Both the position numbers and the translations under genes were made by a program. Below the pieces are notes generated by a model. That model did no database searches and was not told the origin of the DNA. It was given only the letters and a program-made list of their open reading frames with translations. Below, piece by piece: positions 11,028 through 22,269 of a DNA stretch of 34,185 nt. Source of the DNA: Pseudomonadota bacterium (GTDB lineage Bacteria; Pseudomonadota; Gammaproteobacteria; Pseudomonadales; UBA5518); the NCBI GenBank assembly GCA_963204845.1, contig CAUJIL010000238.1, positions 1-34,185 of the forward strand, read 5' to 3'. The stretch's first letter is position 1. Each line of letters begins with the position of its first letter.

Positions 11028-11966
11028 ATGAACAGGATCGTGCGCGCATCCACGCTGGCTTTCGCACTGCTGCCGCTGCTCGCGGGCGAGGCACTCGCCG
11101 CCAAGAACACGCAACCGGCAGGCAAGAACCGCCCGCCGACGGCCGTGGCGGATGCGGCCAGCACCGCCTACCAGACCGCGGTCGCGGTCGCCGTGCTCGC
11201 GAACGACAGCGACCCCGAGGGCAATGCACTGACCATCACGGGCAACACGCAACCTGCCAACGGCAGCGCGGCGAAATCGTCCAGCGGCATCCAGTACACC
11301 CCGCGCAGCGGCTTCTCCGGAACCGACTCCTTCAGCTACACGGTCAGCGACGGCAGCAAGACCGCCAGCACGACCGTGACCGTGACGGTGGGCGCCCGAC
11401 CGAACACGGCGCCGGTTGCCGTGGCCGACAGCGCCGCCACGCCGGCCGGCCAGCCGGTCACCATCGGCGTGCTCGCCAACGACAGCGACCCCGACGGCGA
11501 CAGCCTGGCGCTCGGCACCATCGGCACGCCGGCGCACGGCACGGTCAGCAACAACGGCGCCAGCGTGGCCTACACGCCCGCGGCGGGCTGGTCCGGCCAG
11601 GACACGTTCAGCTACACCGTCAGCGATGGCCGTGGCGGCAGCGCATCGGCCACCGTCAGCATCACGGTCAGCACAGCCGAAGTGGTCAAAACGAGCAATG
11701 GCTCGGCGATCCTTTCCTGGACTGTCCCGACCACGCGCGCCGATGGCAGCGCGCTCAGTCCCGGGGAACTCGCGGGCTACGAGATCTACGTGCTGACCGA
11801 GAGCACGGGACAGAGCCAGGTGATCGCGCTCGACGAACCGCTCGCATCCACGTACACGGTGTCGGGGCTGGCGGGCGACGTCTATTATTTCTCCATCGCC
11901 GCCCGCGACGCCTCGGGCCAGCTCAGCGCGATGTCGGACGTGGTAAGCAAGTCCATCGCTCAGTGA
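11028..11966 (+). CDS. Secreted protein with two tandem bacterial Ig-like/cadherin-like domains and a C-terminal FN3-like domain
   Basis: Signal peptide MNRIVRASTLAFALLPLLAGEALA; two copies of the pattern PxAVAD...VLANDSDPxGxxL...GTxxFSYTVSDG (about 11127-11400 and 11403-11672); GYEIYVLTES...YYFSIAARDASGQLS. Confidence 0.8.
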   Translation: MNRIVRASTLAFALLPLLAGEALAAKNTQPAGKNRPPTAVADAASTAYQTAVAVAVLANDSDPEGNALTITGNTQPANGSAAKSSSGIQYTPRSGFSGTDSFSYTVSDGSKTASTTVTVTVGARPNTAPVAVADSAATPAGQPVTIGVLANDSDPDGDSLALGTIGTPAHGTVSNNGASVAYTPAAGWSGQDTFSYTVSDGRGGSASATVSITVSTAEVVKTSNGSAILSWTVPTTRADGSALSPGELAGYEIYVLTESTGQSQVIALDEPLASTYTVSGLAGDVYYFSIAARDASGQLSAMSDVVSKSIAQ

Positions 11967-12084
11967 GCGGATGCGGACCGCGTGCGCGCGGTCCGCTGTC
12001 GGCCGGCACGAAACGCCGCGCATCCCCCCGCGATCGCGCTGGCACGCTATTGTTGGCTCGATGTTCTGTGGGACAATCGGGCCG

Positions 12085-14460
12085 ATGAACAACGAGCAAC
12101 CGCAACCCGGGTTCCGTCCTCCCAGTGAGGGTCAGGACCGCCGCGCACTGGCCGGCGAACTGCTGCGCAACGCGACCGAGCTGATCGGCAACCTGCTCGA
12201 ACGCATGTTCTCCTCCTGTGACGACCAGTTCTTCGACCTCGCCAGTCGCGCGAAGGTCGTCCAGATCCAGAACCGTCACTTCGAATCGCTGCGCGAGATC
12301 CGCCAGCGCAAGCCCGTCTTGATCCGCCGCACCCTGGACGCCTTCGCGGCCAACTTCGCCGTGATCGACGGCATGACGCCGCGTCGATCCGCAGGAGCCG
12401 AACCTCGCGAGCACTCGGCCGAGACGCTCACGCTGATTCCCGAGTTGCAGGTGGAGCGCGACGTGGTCGTGACCGACATGGTCGCGCGGGCGCGCAACGA
12501 GTGGCAGCAGGAGTTCTCGCAACTGCACGAGCGCCTGCTCGTGCTCGCGAACGCGCCGTTCGAGGAGCAACACGACCCCTTCGACGCCGGCATGATCACG
12601 GACTGCTTCAGTCGCGCGATCGACGACGTCGAGATCGACATCGAAGCCATCAAGGTGGTGCTGCGCCAGTTCGAACAGAACGTGCTCGGCTGCCTGGATG
12701 AGCTGTACCTGCGCGTCAACACGATCCTGATCGAGGCGCGCGTGCTGCCCGACCTGGCGCCGCTGCGCAAACGCAAGGTGCGCAAGTACGCCCTGCCGGC
12801 CGCACCGGCGAAGCGGCGCGAACACGGTGGGGACACCGACGAATCCGACCACACGCCGTCCGCCGCCGACCACGCGGGGGCGGCCGGCGGCGGGCGAACT
12901 GTCGCTCCGTCGGGATCCGGCCCGGGCGGTACCGGCGTAGCACTGCCCGCGCCGGCGATCGGAATCCCGGCGTCGGCGCCCGAGACGCGCGAGTTGGCCG
13001 AGTTGCTCCACCGGCTGCGCGAGGGCGGCATCCGGCTGCCGCTGTTCCCCGCCACGGCGCAGGATGGCTACGGCGCCGCCGGCCCGATTGCTCCGGGCGG
13101 GGACGTGGCGATCACGCGCGAGGAACTGCTGGCGCTGCTCTCCGGCGTGCAGACGCAGCCACAGCCGGGATCCGACGGCCAGCACCGCCCACTGGACATT
13201 CGCCGTGCGATCGAGACCATCGCGGCGAGCCGGGGGCAGATCACGCTCGGCACCGCCGACGAGGACATCATCAACGTCGTCGCGATGTTCTTCGACATCA
13301 TCCTCGACGACCGGAACCTGCCGCTCGAAATCCAGGCGCTGGTCAGCAGGCTGCAGATCCCGGTGCTGAAGGTCGCGCTGCGCGACCGCAGCTTCTTCAC
13401 CGACCGCAAGAACAGCGCGCGGCAGTTCATCAACGAGATCGCGCGCGCCAGCATCGGCTGGGAGTCCAACGGAGCCGAAGCCCAGGACGTGTGGTACCAG
13501 CAGCTGAGCGCGCTGGTCGATGACATCCTGACCAGCCCCGACGGCAGCAGCGAGGTCTTCGACCGCTGCCTCGAACGCCTGCGCACCTTCGTGTCGCGCG
13601 CGGAGCTGCGATCCGCCAAGCTCGAGAAGCGCACCAGCGAAAAGGCGGCCGCGGACGTCCGGATGGCGGCCGCACGCGATCTGGTGCGCCACGCGCTGCA
13701 GGAACGGCTCGAGGGGCGCGTGCTGCCGCGGGCGATTTCCGACTTCCTGGTCGGCGACTGGCAGCAGGTCATGCAGCTGATGTACCTGAAGCACGGCAAG
13801 GAAAGCGCCGAATGGCTGGATGCGCTGCAGGTGGTCGACGACCTGATCTGGTCCGTGCAGGAACACGCCGACGAGCGTTCGCACGCGCGTCTGGAGCGCC
13901 TGTTGCCGGACCTCGACCATCGCCTGAACGAAGGCCTGCTGCAGATCAAGTCGAGCGCCGGGGAGGTCACGGCGCGGCTCGGCGTGGTGCGTGACGTCCA
14001 CCGCAAGGTCGCCGACGCCGGTCCGGCCACGGTTCCGGCGGCACCTCTGACCGCCTCGCAGCAGCAGAAGATCGCGCTGCCCGAGGAATCGCGACCGAAA
14101 TCCTGGAAGGAAATGACGGCCGTGGAGCGCCAGCGCGTGCAGTACGACGCGCTGATGTTCGAATACCTGAAACGCGTCGACGAGATGCCGATCGGTACCT
14201 GGCTGCTCTACGACGACCTGCGCCGCGGCATCACGCGCCGCTGCAAGCTCGCGGCGCGCATACCGGAGGCGGAAACCTTCGTGTTCGTGAACCGCCTCGG
14301 GGTCAACGTCTACGACAAGCCGCGCAAGGCCTTCGCCTACGACCTGCAGATGGGCCACGCGCGGGTGATCGAGGACAAGCCGCTGTTCGAGCGCACGCTG
14401 GAGATGATCTCGACCAACCTGCGCAAGCTGGTCGGCGAGACTCCCCAGGAAAGTACCTAG
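12085..14460 (+). CDS. DUF1631 family protein
   Basis: ELLRNATELIGNLLERMFSSCDDQFFDLASRAK, FDIILDDRNLPLEIQALVSRLQIPVLKVALRDRSFFTDRKNSARQFINEIARASIGW; start at ATG 12085. Confidence 0.82.
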   Translation: MNNEQPQPGFRPPSEGQDRRALAGELLRNATELIGNLLERMFSSCDDQFFDLASRAKVVQIQNRHFESLREIRQRKPVLIRRTLDAFAANFAVIDGMTPRRSAGAEPREHSAETLTLIPELQVERDVVVTDMVARARNEWQQEFSQLHERLLVLANAPFEEQHDPFDAGMITDCFSRAIDDVEIDIEAIKVVLRQFEQNVLGCLDELYLRVNTILIEARVLPDLAPLRKRKVRKYALPAAPAKRREHGGDTDESDHTPSAADHAGAAGGGRTVAPSGSGPGGTGVALPAPAIGIPASAPETRELAELLHRLREGGIRLPLFPATAQDGYGAAGPIAPGGDVAITREELLALLSGVQTQPQPGSDGQHRPLDIRRAIETIAASRGQITLGTADEDIINVVAMFFDIILDDRNLPLEIQALVSRLQIPVLKVALRDRSFFTDRKNSARQFINEIARASIGWESNGAEAQDVWYQQLSALVDDILTSPDGSSEVFDRCLERLRTFVSRAELRSAKLEKRTSEKAAADVRMAAARDLVRHALQERLEGRVLPRAISDFLVGDWQQVMQLMYLKHGKESAEWLDALQVVDDLIWSVQEHADERSHARLERLLPDLDHRLNEGLLQIKSSAGEVTARLGVVRDVHRKVADAGPATVPAAPLTASQQQKIALPEESRPKSWKEMTAVERQRVQYDALMFEYLKRVDEMPIGTWLLYDDLRRGITRRCKLAARIPEAETFVFVNRLGVNVYDKPRKAFAYDLQMGHARVIEDKPLFERTLEMISTNLRKLVGETPQEST

Positions 14461-14474
14461 AACCGGGAGTCCGC

Positions 14475-16523
14475 ATGGACGGTGCGACGGGCTCCACGAA
14501 CATCAGCCTGATCCTCTTCTCGTGCGGCGCGCTCGCCTACCTGTTCACGGCCGCCGTGTTCGCGAAGGCACATCGCAAGCTGCTGACGCCCTCGACGGCG
14601 ATTGCCGCGGCCCTCGGCTTCGCGCTGTGGCAGGCGCTGCTCGCGTGGAACAGCGTGCGCAGCCTGCCAGTGGCCGGACTGATCACGATCGAGATGCTGC
14701 GCCCGGCCGTGCTGATCCTGTACCTGCAGCGAGCACTCACGGTCTCGGCCGGTTCCGGTTTCACGCGCCCGGGCCTCTCGTCCTCGCTGCTGTTGGCGAT
14801 CGGGCTGCCCGCGGCAATCCTCGCGGCATCGCTGGGCGCGGGATCGGGCGCCGACGGCTCGGTGATGCAGCGCGCCTGGGCCGGCATCTTCATCGCCATC
14901 GGCATGCTGGTGGCGCTGGAACAGGCGTTTCGCAACAGCGGCCCGCAGTTCTCGCTGCTGCGATTCGCGTGCGCCGCGATCGGCATCACGGTACTGTTCG
15001 ACCTCTACCTGTTCGCCGACACGCTGATCTTCGAGCGCTTCGACGTCGAACAGTGGCGCGCGCGGGGCGGCATCAACGCGATTGCCACCGTTACCGTCGC
15101 ACTCGTCGTGCTGCGCAGCCGCGAGTCGAACGTGATCGCGGTATCGCGCAACGTCGCCTTCTACACCACCAGCCTGACCGTGGCCGGCGTGTTCCTGATC
15201 GCGGTCTCGCTGTCCGGGTACGCGATCCGCGTCTACGGCGGCAGCTGGGGCGCCGTGCTGCAGACGATGCTGTTCTTCGGCGGACTGCTGTTCGTCGCGG
15301 CGATCGGGGTGTCGAAGCCTGCCCGCGACCGCCTGCGCGTGCTGATCGCCAAGAACTTCTTCACGTTGCGCTACGACTACCGCGAGGAATGGCTGCGGCT
15401 GATCGCCGAACTGTCGCGCAAGAACAGCGGAGAGGACCTGTACGTGCGCGCGATCCGCGTCCTCGCTGACCTGTACAAGAGCCCGGGTGGCCTGCTGTGG
15501 CTGCGCAGCGGCCAGGAGTTCGTGCCGGTCGCTCCGTGCCGCATGAGCCTGCCCGCTGACTGCCACGAACGGGTAGACTCCGACTTCTGCCGCCAGCTCG
15601 CCACCGACTGGGTGTTCGAGCTGGGCCCGAGGCAGAGCCAGGCACAGCCGGCGATGCCGCCGCAATGGCTGAGCGCCATGCCGGAGCTCGAGGTGGTGGT
15701 GCCGCTGCTGGTCGAGGACGAACTGATCGGCTTCGTGTGCCTGCAGCGCTCGCTGGGGATGCAGGCGCTCAACTGGGAGGACCTCGACATCCTGAAGACC
15801 GCGGCGCGCCAGGTTGCGAGCGACGTGGCGCGCCACCAGGCGAGCGAGCAGCTTTCGCGCACGCGCCAGTTCGACACCTACAACCAGCTCACCGCGTTCA
15901 TCATGCACGACCTGAAGAACCTGATCGCGCAACAGGAACTGGTGGTCAAGAATGCCGCGAAGCACAAGGAGAATCCGGCGTTCGTCGAGGATGCGATCGA
16001 CACCATCCAGAACTCGGTGCAGCGCATGAGCGCCCTGCTCGGCAAGCTGCAGCAGCGCGAACCCACCGACCGCCGCCCCCTGGCGATGCAGGACGTGCTG
16101 ATCGAGGCGATCCGGCGCTGCGACACCTTGCGCCCCAAGCCGGCGCTGCGCGGCACCGACCGCGGCATCCGCGTCGTCAGCGACCGCGACCACCTCGTGA
16201 TGATCATCAGCCACATCATCAAGAACGCGCAGGAAGCCACGCGCGACGACGGCTTCGTCGACGTGTGGATGCGCCGCGAGGACGGCATGGCGCTGATCGA
16301 CATCGAGGACAACGGCTCCGGCATGGATCCGGAGTTCCTGCGCACCCGGCTTTTCAAACCATTCGAGAGCACGAAGGCCGGCAAGGGCATGGGAATCGGC
16401 GCCTACCAGGCGCGCGAGTTCCTGCGCGGCATTGGTGGCGACATCCGCGTGAAAAGCACGCCCGGCGAGGGAACCACGTTCACCCTCGCGATTCCGCTGG
16501 CGATCCGGCCAGCCGACGCCTGA
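14475..16523 (+). CDS. prsK: XrtA/PEP-CTERM system histidine kinase PrsK
   Basis: N-terminal multi-TM region, GAF-like segment, H-box MHDLKNLIAQQELVVKNAAKHKENPAF, HATPase DNGSGMDPEFLRTRLFKPFESTKAGKGMGIGAYQAREF. Confidence 0.92.
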   Translation: MDGATGSTNISLILFSCGALAYLFTAAVFAKAHRKLLTPSTAIAAALGFALWQALLAWNSVRSLPVAGLITIEMLRPAVLILYLQRALTVSAGSGFTRPGLSSSLLLAIGLPAAILAASLGAGSGADGSVMQRAWAGIFIAIGMLVALEQAFRNSGPQFSLLRFACAAIGITVLFDLYLFADTLIFERFDVEQWRARGGINAIATVTVALVVLRSRESNVIAVSRNVAFYTTSLTVAGVFLIAVSLSGYAIRVYGGSWGAVLQTMLFFGGLLFVAAIGVSKPARDRLRVLIAKNFFTLRYDYREEWLRLIAELSRKNSGEDLYVRAIRVLADLYKSPGGLLWLRSGQEFVPVAPCRMSLPADCHERVDSDFCRQLATDWVFELGPRQSQAQPAMPPQWLSAMPELEVVVPLLVEDELIGFVCLQRSLGMQALNWEDLDILKTAARQVASDVARHQASEQLSRTRQFDTYNQLTAFIMHDLKNLIAQQELVVKNAAKHKENPAFVEDAIDTIQNSVQRMSALLGKLQQREPTDRRPLAMQDVLIEAIRRCDTLRPKPALRGTDRGIRVVSDRDHLVMIISHIIKNAQEATRDDGFVDVWMRREDGMALIDIEDNGSGMDPEFLRTRLFKPFESTKAGKGMGIGAYQAREFLRGIGGDIRVKSTPGEGTTFTLAIPLAIRPADA

Positions 16524-16542
16524 TCCTGGAGCACGAGGCACC

Positions 16543-17897
<1,355 letters not shown>

Positions 17898-17901
<4 letters not shown>

Positions 17902-18107
17902 GTTCGGCCTGTGGCCGAACAATGTCCGGGCGCAGCCCGGACCTACGGCCGAACGTGTCCGCGTAGGTTCGGCCTGTGGCCGAACAGGTGTCCGCGTAGG
18001 TTCGGCCTGTGGCCGAACAATGTCCGGGCACAGCCCGGACCTACGAAAAGCATGTCCGGGCACAGCCCGGACCTACGGGAACATGTCCGGGCACAGCCCG
18101 GACCGTC
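17898..18107. repeat. REP/REPIN-like array D: seven palindromes (17898, 17924, 17963, 17996, 18022, 18054, 18085)
   Basis: Three forward GTAGGTTCGGCCTGTGGCCGAAC and four inverted GTCCGGGC(A/G)CAGCCCGGAC(CTAC) copies read directly; last header degenerate. Confidence 0.92.
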
Positions 18108-19419
18108 AGCGGAACCGGTAACTGACGCGAACGCCGCCGGCGAGTTCGTCGTAGCTCTCGGCGCCGGCATCGCTGTCGCGCTCGTCGTGCGCGACCCAGA
18201 ACGTGGCCGTCATCGGGCGCGACAGGCGCCAGTCGAGGAACAGCCCGTACTCGGTGCGCTCGTCGGTGCGGTCGCCCGCCGGATCGTCGCTGTAGTCGGT
18301 CTCGGAATACCCCGCGCGCAATGACGCCTTCATCGTCGGCGTGAGCTGGTAGCCGAAGCGGGCGCTGAAACCCAGCTGTTCCTGGTCGCGCGGCTCCTCC
18401 TCGAAGTCCTGCGAATCGGCGACCACGCCGAAGTCCAGCGTGCAGCGCTCGCAGAGCCGGTCGTAGCCGTAGCCGAAATCGAAGCGGCTGCGTTCGACCA
18501 TGTCGACCACATCGAAGTTGCTGTCGTTCGGTTGGAAATCGCTTCCGATCAGGCTGCTGCCGCCGAGGCCGATTCCCGAGTCGGTGAGTTCGTTGACGGC
18601 GGTCAGGCGGAAGCGGTGCCCCCCGGTGGCAAGCTGCCAGGCGGCCTGCGCCATGAACCCGCTCGCGTCGTCGTCGGTGTCGTTGCGCTCCGAGGTGTTC
18701 GCACCGAGCGAAACCGAGTAACCACCGCTGGCGAGCCGTACCGCGTAGGTGGCGAATACACGCTGGAACTGGAACTCCTCGTTCGTGTCGTCGAACTCCG
18801 ACTCCATGTACTGGTAGCTGAGCGACAGCGTATCGGTCTTGCTGCGCAGGTGCTGCCACGACACCCCGCCCTGCAGGCGCTGGTTGTCGCTGTTGTCAGC
18901 GCTGCCGGTGACCGAGCGGTCGGAGTCGTCGTACGACACATCGAAGAACTGCGCATTGAACACCAGGTTGTCCACCGGCCCCATGCGCGCCACGAAGGTA
19001 GGCCCGGTCGAGATCACGTCACGGATCTGCTTGTTGTTGCGGATGTCGGGCTGGCGCGTGTCCTGCAACTGCTCGGAACGGTCGTGGCTCAGGTCCCATT
19101 GCAGCCGCCCCGGCAGGATATGCCACGTCAGCGCGGTGCGTCCGCGGATCACCGCATCCTCCTCGGTCGTATCGTGTTCGTAGTTGGCGAACTCCGTGTT
19201 GTACAGCACCTCGGCCTCGAGCGCAGTGCCGGCGCGCCGATAGCCGAGGTCGAGGTCGACGTACTCCTTCATTTCGGAGCGCTGGAACACCGAGCTGCGG
19301 TACGCGTTGTCGGTGTGTTCCGCGCCCACGCCGAGCACGACGATCGGGCCGTCCTCGGCCCGAACGGAACCGGCCACCGAGGCCGCCACCAGCAGCGATG
19401 AGCAGATGATGCGTTGCAT
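18106..19419 (-). CDS. Outer-membrane beta-barrel protein, PEP-CTERM/exosortase system associated (TIGR03016-like)
   Basis: Signal peptide MQRIICSSLLVAASVAGSVRA, alternating aromatic/hydrophobic strands, GVGAEHTDNAYRSS, C-terminal GGVRVSYRFR; position in exosortase locus. Confidence 0.75.
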   Translation of the reverse strand: MQRIICSSLLVAASVAGSVRAEDGPIVVLGVGAEHTDNAYRSSVFQRSEMKEYVDLDLGYRRAGTALEAEVLYNTEFANYEHDTTEEDAVIRGRTALTWHILPGRLQWDLSHDRSEQLQDTRQPDIRNNKQIRDVISTGPTFVARMGPVDNLVFNAQFFDVSYDDSDRSVTGSADNSDNQRLQGGVSWQHLRSKTDTLSLSYQYMESEFDDTNEEFQFQRVFATYAVRLASGGYSVSLGANTSERNDTDDDASGFMAQAAWQLATGGHRFRLTAVNELTDSGIGLGGSSLIGSDFQPNDSNFDVVDMVERSRFDFGYGYDRLCERCTLDFGVVADSQDFEEEPRDQEQLGFSARFGYQLTPTMKASLRAGYSETDYSDDPAGDRTDERTEYGLFLDWRLSRPMTATFWVAHDERDSDAGAESYDELAGGVRVSYRFR

Positions 19420-19464
19420 GAGTCCTCCGGATATCCCAGCGCTTGCGCGCACAATCATAAAATT

Positions 19465-19473
19465 CCGACCTAC
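19465..19473 (-). repeat. Vestigial REP header (GTAGGTCGG) at the 3' end of the ATPase-like gene
   Basis: Minus strand CCCCGTAGGTCGGAATTTT; supplies the TAG stop but lacks a full hairpin. Confidence 0.4.
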
Positions 19474-20216
19474 GGGGATGGATCACGGTTGATCACCACC
19501 CCGGCCAGGCGATCGCGCCCGATCGCATCCGCCGCGGCGCGCAGGCGACTGATGCTCACACCACCGTAGGGCGCCACCAGCACCACGAAATCGCACCAGC
19601 GCGCCAGGCGCTGCGTGGTCTCGAGCTGCGAGGCGCCCGGCACGTCGAGCACCACGAAGCGGTCGCTGTAGCGCGAGCACGCCGAGCTCAGCAGGTGCTG
19701 CATGCCGGCCGAATTGAGCAGCCTGGTCTCGCGGATGTTGCTGCCGAACGGAATCACCCGCAGCCGCGGCACCCGCGAGGAATAAATGATGCCCTCGACG
19801 TCGAGCGTCGGATCGCCGAGGTAATCGGTCAGCCCGTAGTCAGGCGGCATCATCAGCAGTCGCTGCACCATCCCGCTGCCCGGCCCGCCCTCGATCAGCA
19901 GTGCCGTGCGGTGGTGGTCGAGCGCGATCGTCGCCGCCAGATTCGCGCTGACGAAACTGCCACCCGCGCCGGGCGTGACCCCGGTCACGCCAACCACGAA
20001 ATTCTTGCCGTCGCTGCGCTCGAGCAAGCGGTCCAGCAACGACTTGAACGCTTCCATCACCGCCGGCATCGGCATCAGCGGGTGCACCAACCCGAGGTGG
20101 TCGAGCTCCGCGGGCATCAGCCGCGGAATTTCCTGCATCTCGGTGATGCGCGCGCGCGCCGGCCCGATGCGCTCGTTGCGCGGCTCTACGGCCGGTGCGT
20201 CGCGTTCCGCTGCCAT
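19470..20216 (-). CDS. CpsD/CapB-like P-loop ATPase with degenerate Walker A (probable pseudo-kinase)
   Basis: VVGVTGVTPGAGGSFVSANLAATIALDHHRTALLIEGG...RFVVLDVPGASQLETTQRLARWCDFVVLVA; overall BY-kinase-like layout but Lys of GxGK(S/T) replaced by Gly. Confidence 0.75.
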   Translation of the reverse strand: MAAERDAPAVEPRNERIGPARARITEMQEIPRLMPAELDHLGLVHPLMPMPAVMEAFKSLLDRLLERSDGKNFVVGVTGVTPGAGGSFVSANLAATIALDHHRTALLIEGGPGSGMVQRLLMMPPDYGLTDYLGDPTLDVEGIIYSSRVPRLRVIPFGSNIRETRLLNSAGMQHLLSSACSRYSDRFVVLDVPGASQLETTQRLARWCDFVVLVAPYGGVSISRLRAAADAIGRDRLAGVVINRDPSP

Positions 20217-20223
20217 GCCTGCC

Positions 20224-21555
20224 TCAGCCGTAAAGGAACAGGAACACGGCGGCCGCGGCCACCGTGGCGCTGATCAACAGCGCGACCATCACCACGCCGA
20301 CGCGCACCCGGGCCCGCGCCTCGCGCGGCCGGTACTCCGGAATCACCGCCAGCACCGGCACCTCCACCTCCTCGAGCACGCCCTGCGCAAGCCGCACGCG
20401 ATCATCGACCAGGATATGGCCAAGCAGCCGCACCGCCGCGATCAGGAGTCCGCCGAGCGCGGCGAACAGCACGTAGACCCAGCCCGGAATACCGTCCGGA
20501 CGCAGCGGCAGCAGCGGCGCACGACTCACCGTGACCGGCAGCGCCGACGGCGTGGTTCGCAACTCCGCATCGAGCCGCAGTTCGTTCAGGCGCACGGACA
20601 GCTGGCGTTCGAGCGCGATCGCGTCGTCGTACTCACGCTGCAGATCGCGCAGCACCTGACTGCCTTCGATCAGGCTCGCGGTGTCCGTGTGTCCCTGCTC
20701 GAGCAGTGCCCGCAGCTCGCGCTCGCGCGCCTGCCTGGCGCGGATCTCCTCGGCGAGCGCCGCACGCCGTGAATCGAACTGCTGCCGCTCGACCGGCACG
20801 GACTGCAGCGCTTCACGCAGATCCGGGTGTTCACTGAACACCCGTTGACGCCGCTCATCGAGCCCGGCAAGCGCGCGCTCCCGATCCACGGCCGTGGCAT
20901 CGGCGTTCACCCGCGCCAGTTCGGCTTCGACGCTCTCGAGTTCCGCGGCTGCAGCACGCAGCTGCGCGAGACGGCCGTCGAGCGCCGCAACGCGACGCGC
21001 CAGCGTGGCCTGCAAGTCACGACTCGAGCGCAGCTCGACCTGCAACGCATCGAGTTCGCCCTGCAACTGGCCGAGCCGCGCGCCCAGCGCCGACTCACCG
21101 CCTTGCGGCTGCGTGGCCAGCGCCGCCTTCAGGTCGGCGTCGGCCGTGCGCAGTCGCGCCCGCGCGTGCTCGAGTTGATGACCGAGATTTTCCTGCGCCA
21201 ACCGGCGCTCGTTGCGCAGGAACTCCAGCTCGCGGCTCAGCGTGCGCGCGATCGCCGCGCTAACGCCATCGAAGGCCTGCGGTGCGGACGGCGCCGAATA
21301 GCGCAGCTCGAACTGTGCGCCGCGGTGCTCCACGGCCAGCAGCGGATCGTGACCCAGATGTCCGAGCACACGCGCGGTCACCTTGCCCGGATCGACCACA
21401 CTGTGCGCGAGCGCGAGCTGCGCCGTGGTGGTGTAGCTGCGCGGCAGGAACCATGCGCCGGCGAGCAGCAGCAGGCACACGCCACAGCCGAGCGTGGCAC
21501 TCGAGAGGCGGTGCGCGCGCACTTCCTTGCGCGCGATCTGCAGCAGCGCGTTCAC
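20224..21555 (-). CDS. Wzz/GNVR-like polysaccharide co-polymerase with long coiled coil
   Basis: N-terminal TM (LGCGVCLLLLAGAWFLP), long heptad-rich region, C-terminal TMs (WVYVLFAALGGLLIAAVRLLG; VGVVMVALLISATVAAAAVFLFLYG). Confidence 0.75.
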   Translation of the reverse strand: MNALLQIARKEVRAHRLSSATLGCGVCLLLLAGAWFLPRSYTTTAQLALAHSVVDPGKVTARVLGHLGHDPLLAVEHRGAQFELRYSAPSAPQAFDGVSAAIARTLSRELEFLRNERRLAQENLGHQLEHARARLRTADADLKAALATQPQGGESALGARLGQLQGELDALQVELRSSRDLQATLARRVAALDGRLAQLRAAAAELESVEAELARVNADATAVDRERALAGLDERRQRVFSEHPDLREALQSVPVERQQFDSRRAALAEEIRARQARERELRALLEQGHTDTASLIEGSQVLRDLQREYDDAIALERQLSVRLNELRLDAELRTTPSALPVTVSRAPLLPLRPDGIPGWVYVLFAALGGLLIAAVRLLGHILVDDRVRLAQGVLEEVEVPVLAVIPEYRPREARARVRVGVVMVALLISATVAAAAVFLFLYG

Positions 21556-21571
21556 CCGGCGTATCCCCTGC

Positions 21572-22195
21572 TCAGAACAGCCGCTCGGGAACCGTCAGCA
21601 CGTCGGACGGCTGCAACTCGTAATTGGTCGCCATATCGCCCTTCTTCAGGATGTCGTCGAGGTACACCTTCAGCACCTGCGCGCTGCCACCGGCGCTGCG
21701 GTAGAGCTTGGTGGCGTTGGCCGACGCGAACTCGTTGGGACCACCCGCCTCGAGCACGAGGTCGAGTACCGTCATGCCCTTGCGGTGCGGCAGCGAGGCC
21801 GGCCGCAGCACCGCGCCCGTGATACGCACGCGCTGCTGGAAGTTGGCCGGGTTGGTGACCGTGACCGTCACCTCGGGATTGCGCACGTACTCCGAGAGCC
21901 GCGTGCGGATGGTATCGGCCAGTTCCTTCTCGGTGAGCCCGTCGGCCTTGAGTTCGCCCACCAGCGGCAGGCTGACCTCACCGTCGGGCAGCACGACCAG
22001 CCCGCCCGACAGATCCGGGTGCTGCCAGACGTTCACCGCGATCTGGTCACCCGCCCCGATCCGGTACTGCTGCACCTCCACCGGCTCGATCGGCGTGGCC
22101 GGCACGGCCGCGGCTCCGCCGGGCGCCGAGCCTCCGGAGGCGCAGCCGCCGAGCGCCAGCATCACCATCACTCCGATCAACAGTCGCTGCAGCAT
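21572..22195 (-). CDS. XrtA-type polysaccharide export lipoprotein (Wza/BexD family)
   Basis: Lipobox MLALGGCASG; YRIGAGDQIAVNVWQHPDLSGGLVVLPDGEVSLPLVGELKADGLTEKEL; SLBB-like C-terminus. Confidence 0.9.
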   Translation of the reverse strand: MLQRLLIGVMVMLALGGCASGGSAPGGAAAVPATPIEPVEVQQYRIGAGDQIAVNVWQHPDLSGGLVVLPDGEVSLPLVGELKADGLTEKELADTIRTRLSEYVRNPEVTVTVTNPANFQQRVRITGAVLRPASLPHRKGMTVLDLVLEAGGPNEFASANATKLYRSAGGSAQVLKVYLDDILKKGDMATNYELQPSDVLTVPERLF

Positions 22196-22269
22196 GATTC
22201 ACCCCGTCGTTAGCGGCTGGATCGCCAGCGCGATCCGGTTGTTGTGGTGCGTGGCGCGAACGGCGCGCG

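Noticed and set aside
11028-11966. Ig-like protein as the exosortase substrate
   Set aside because: C-terminus (SDVVSKSIAQ) has no PEP-like motif, TM segment or basic tail.
12040-12062. Sigma54 promoter (TGGCACGCTATTGTTGGC) before the DUF1631 gene, expected because PrsR is a sigma54 activator
   Set aside because: The GG-to-GC spacing is not the required 10 nt; a similar near-match at 33770 also fails spacing.
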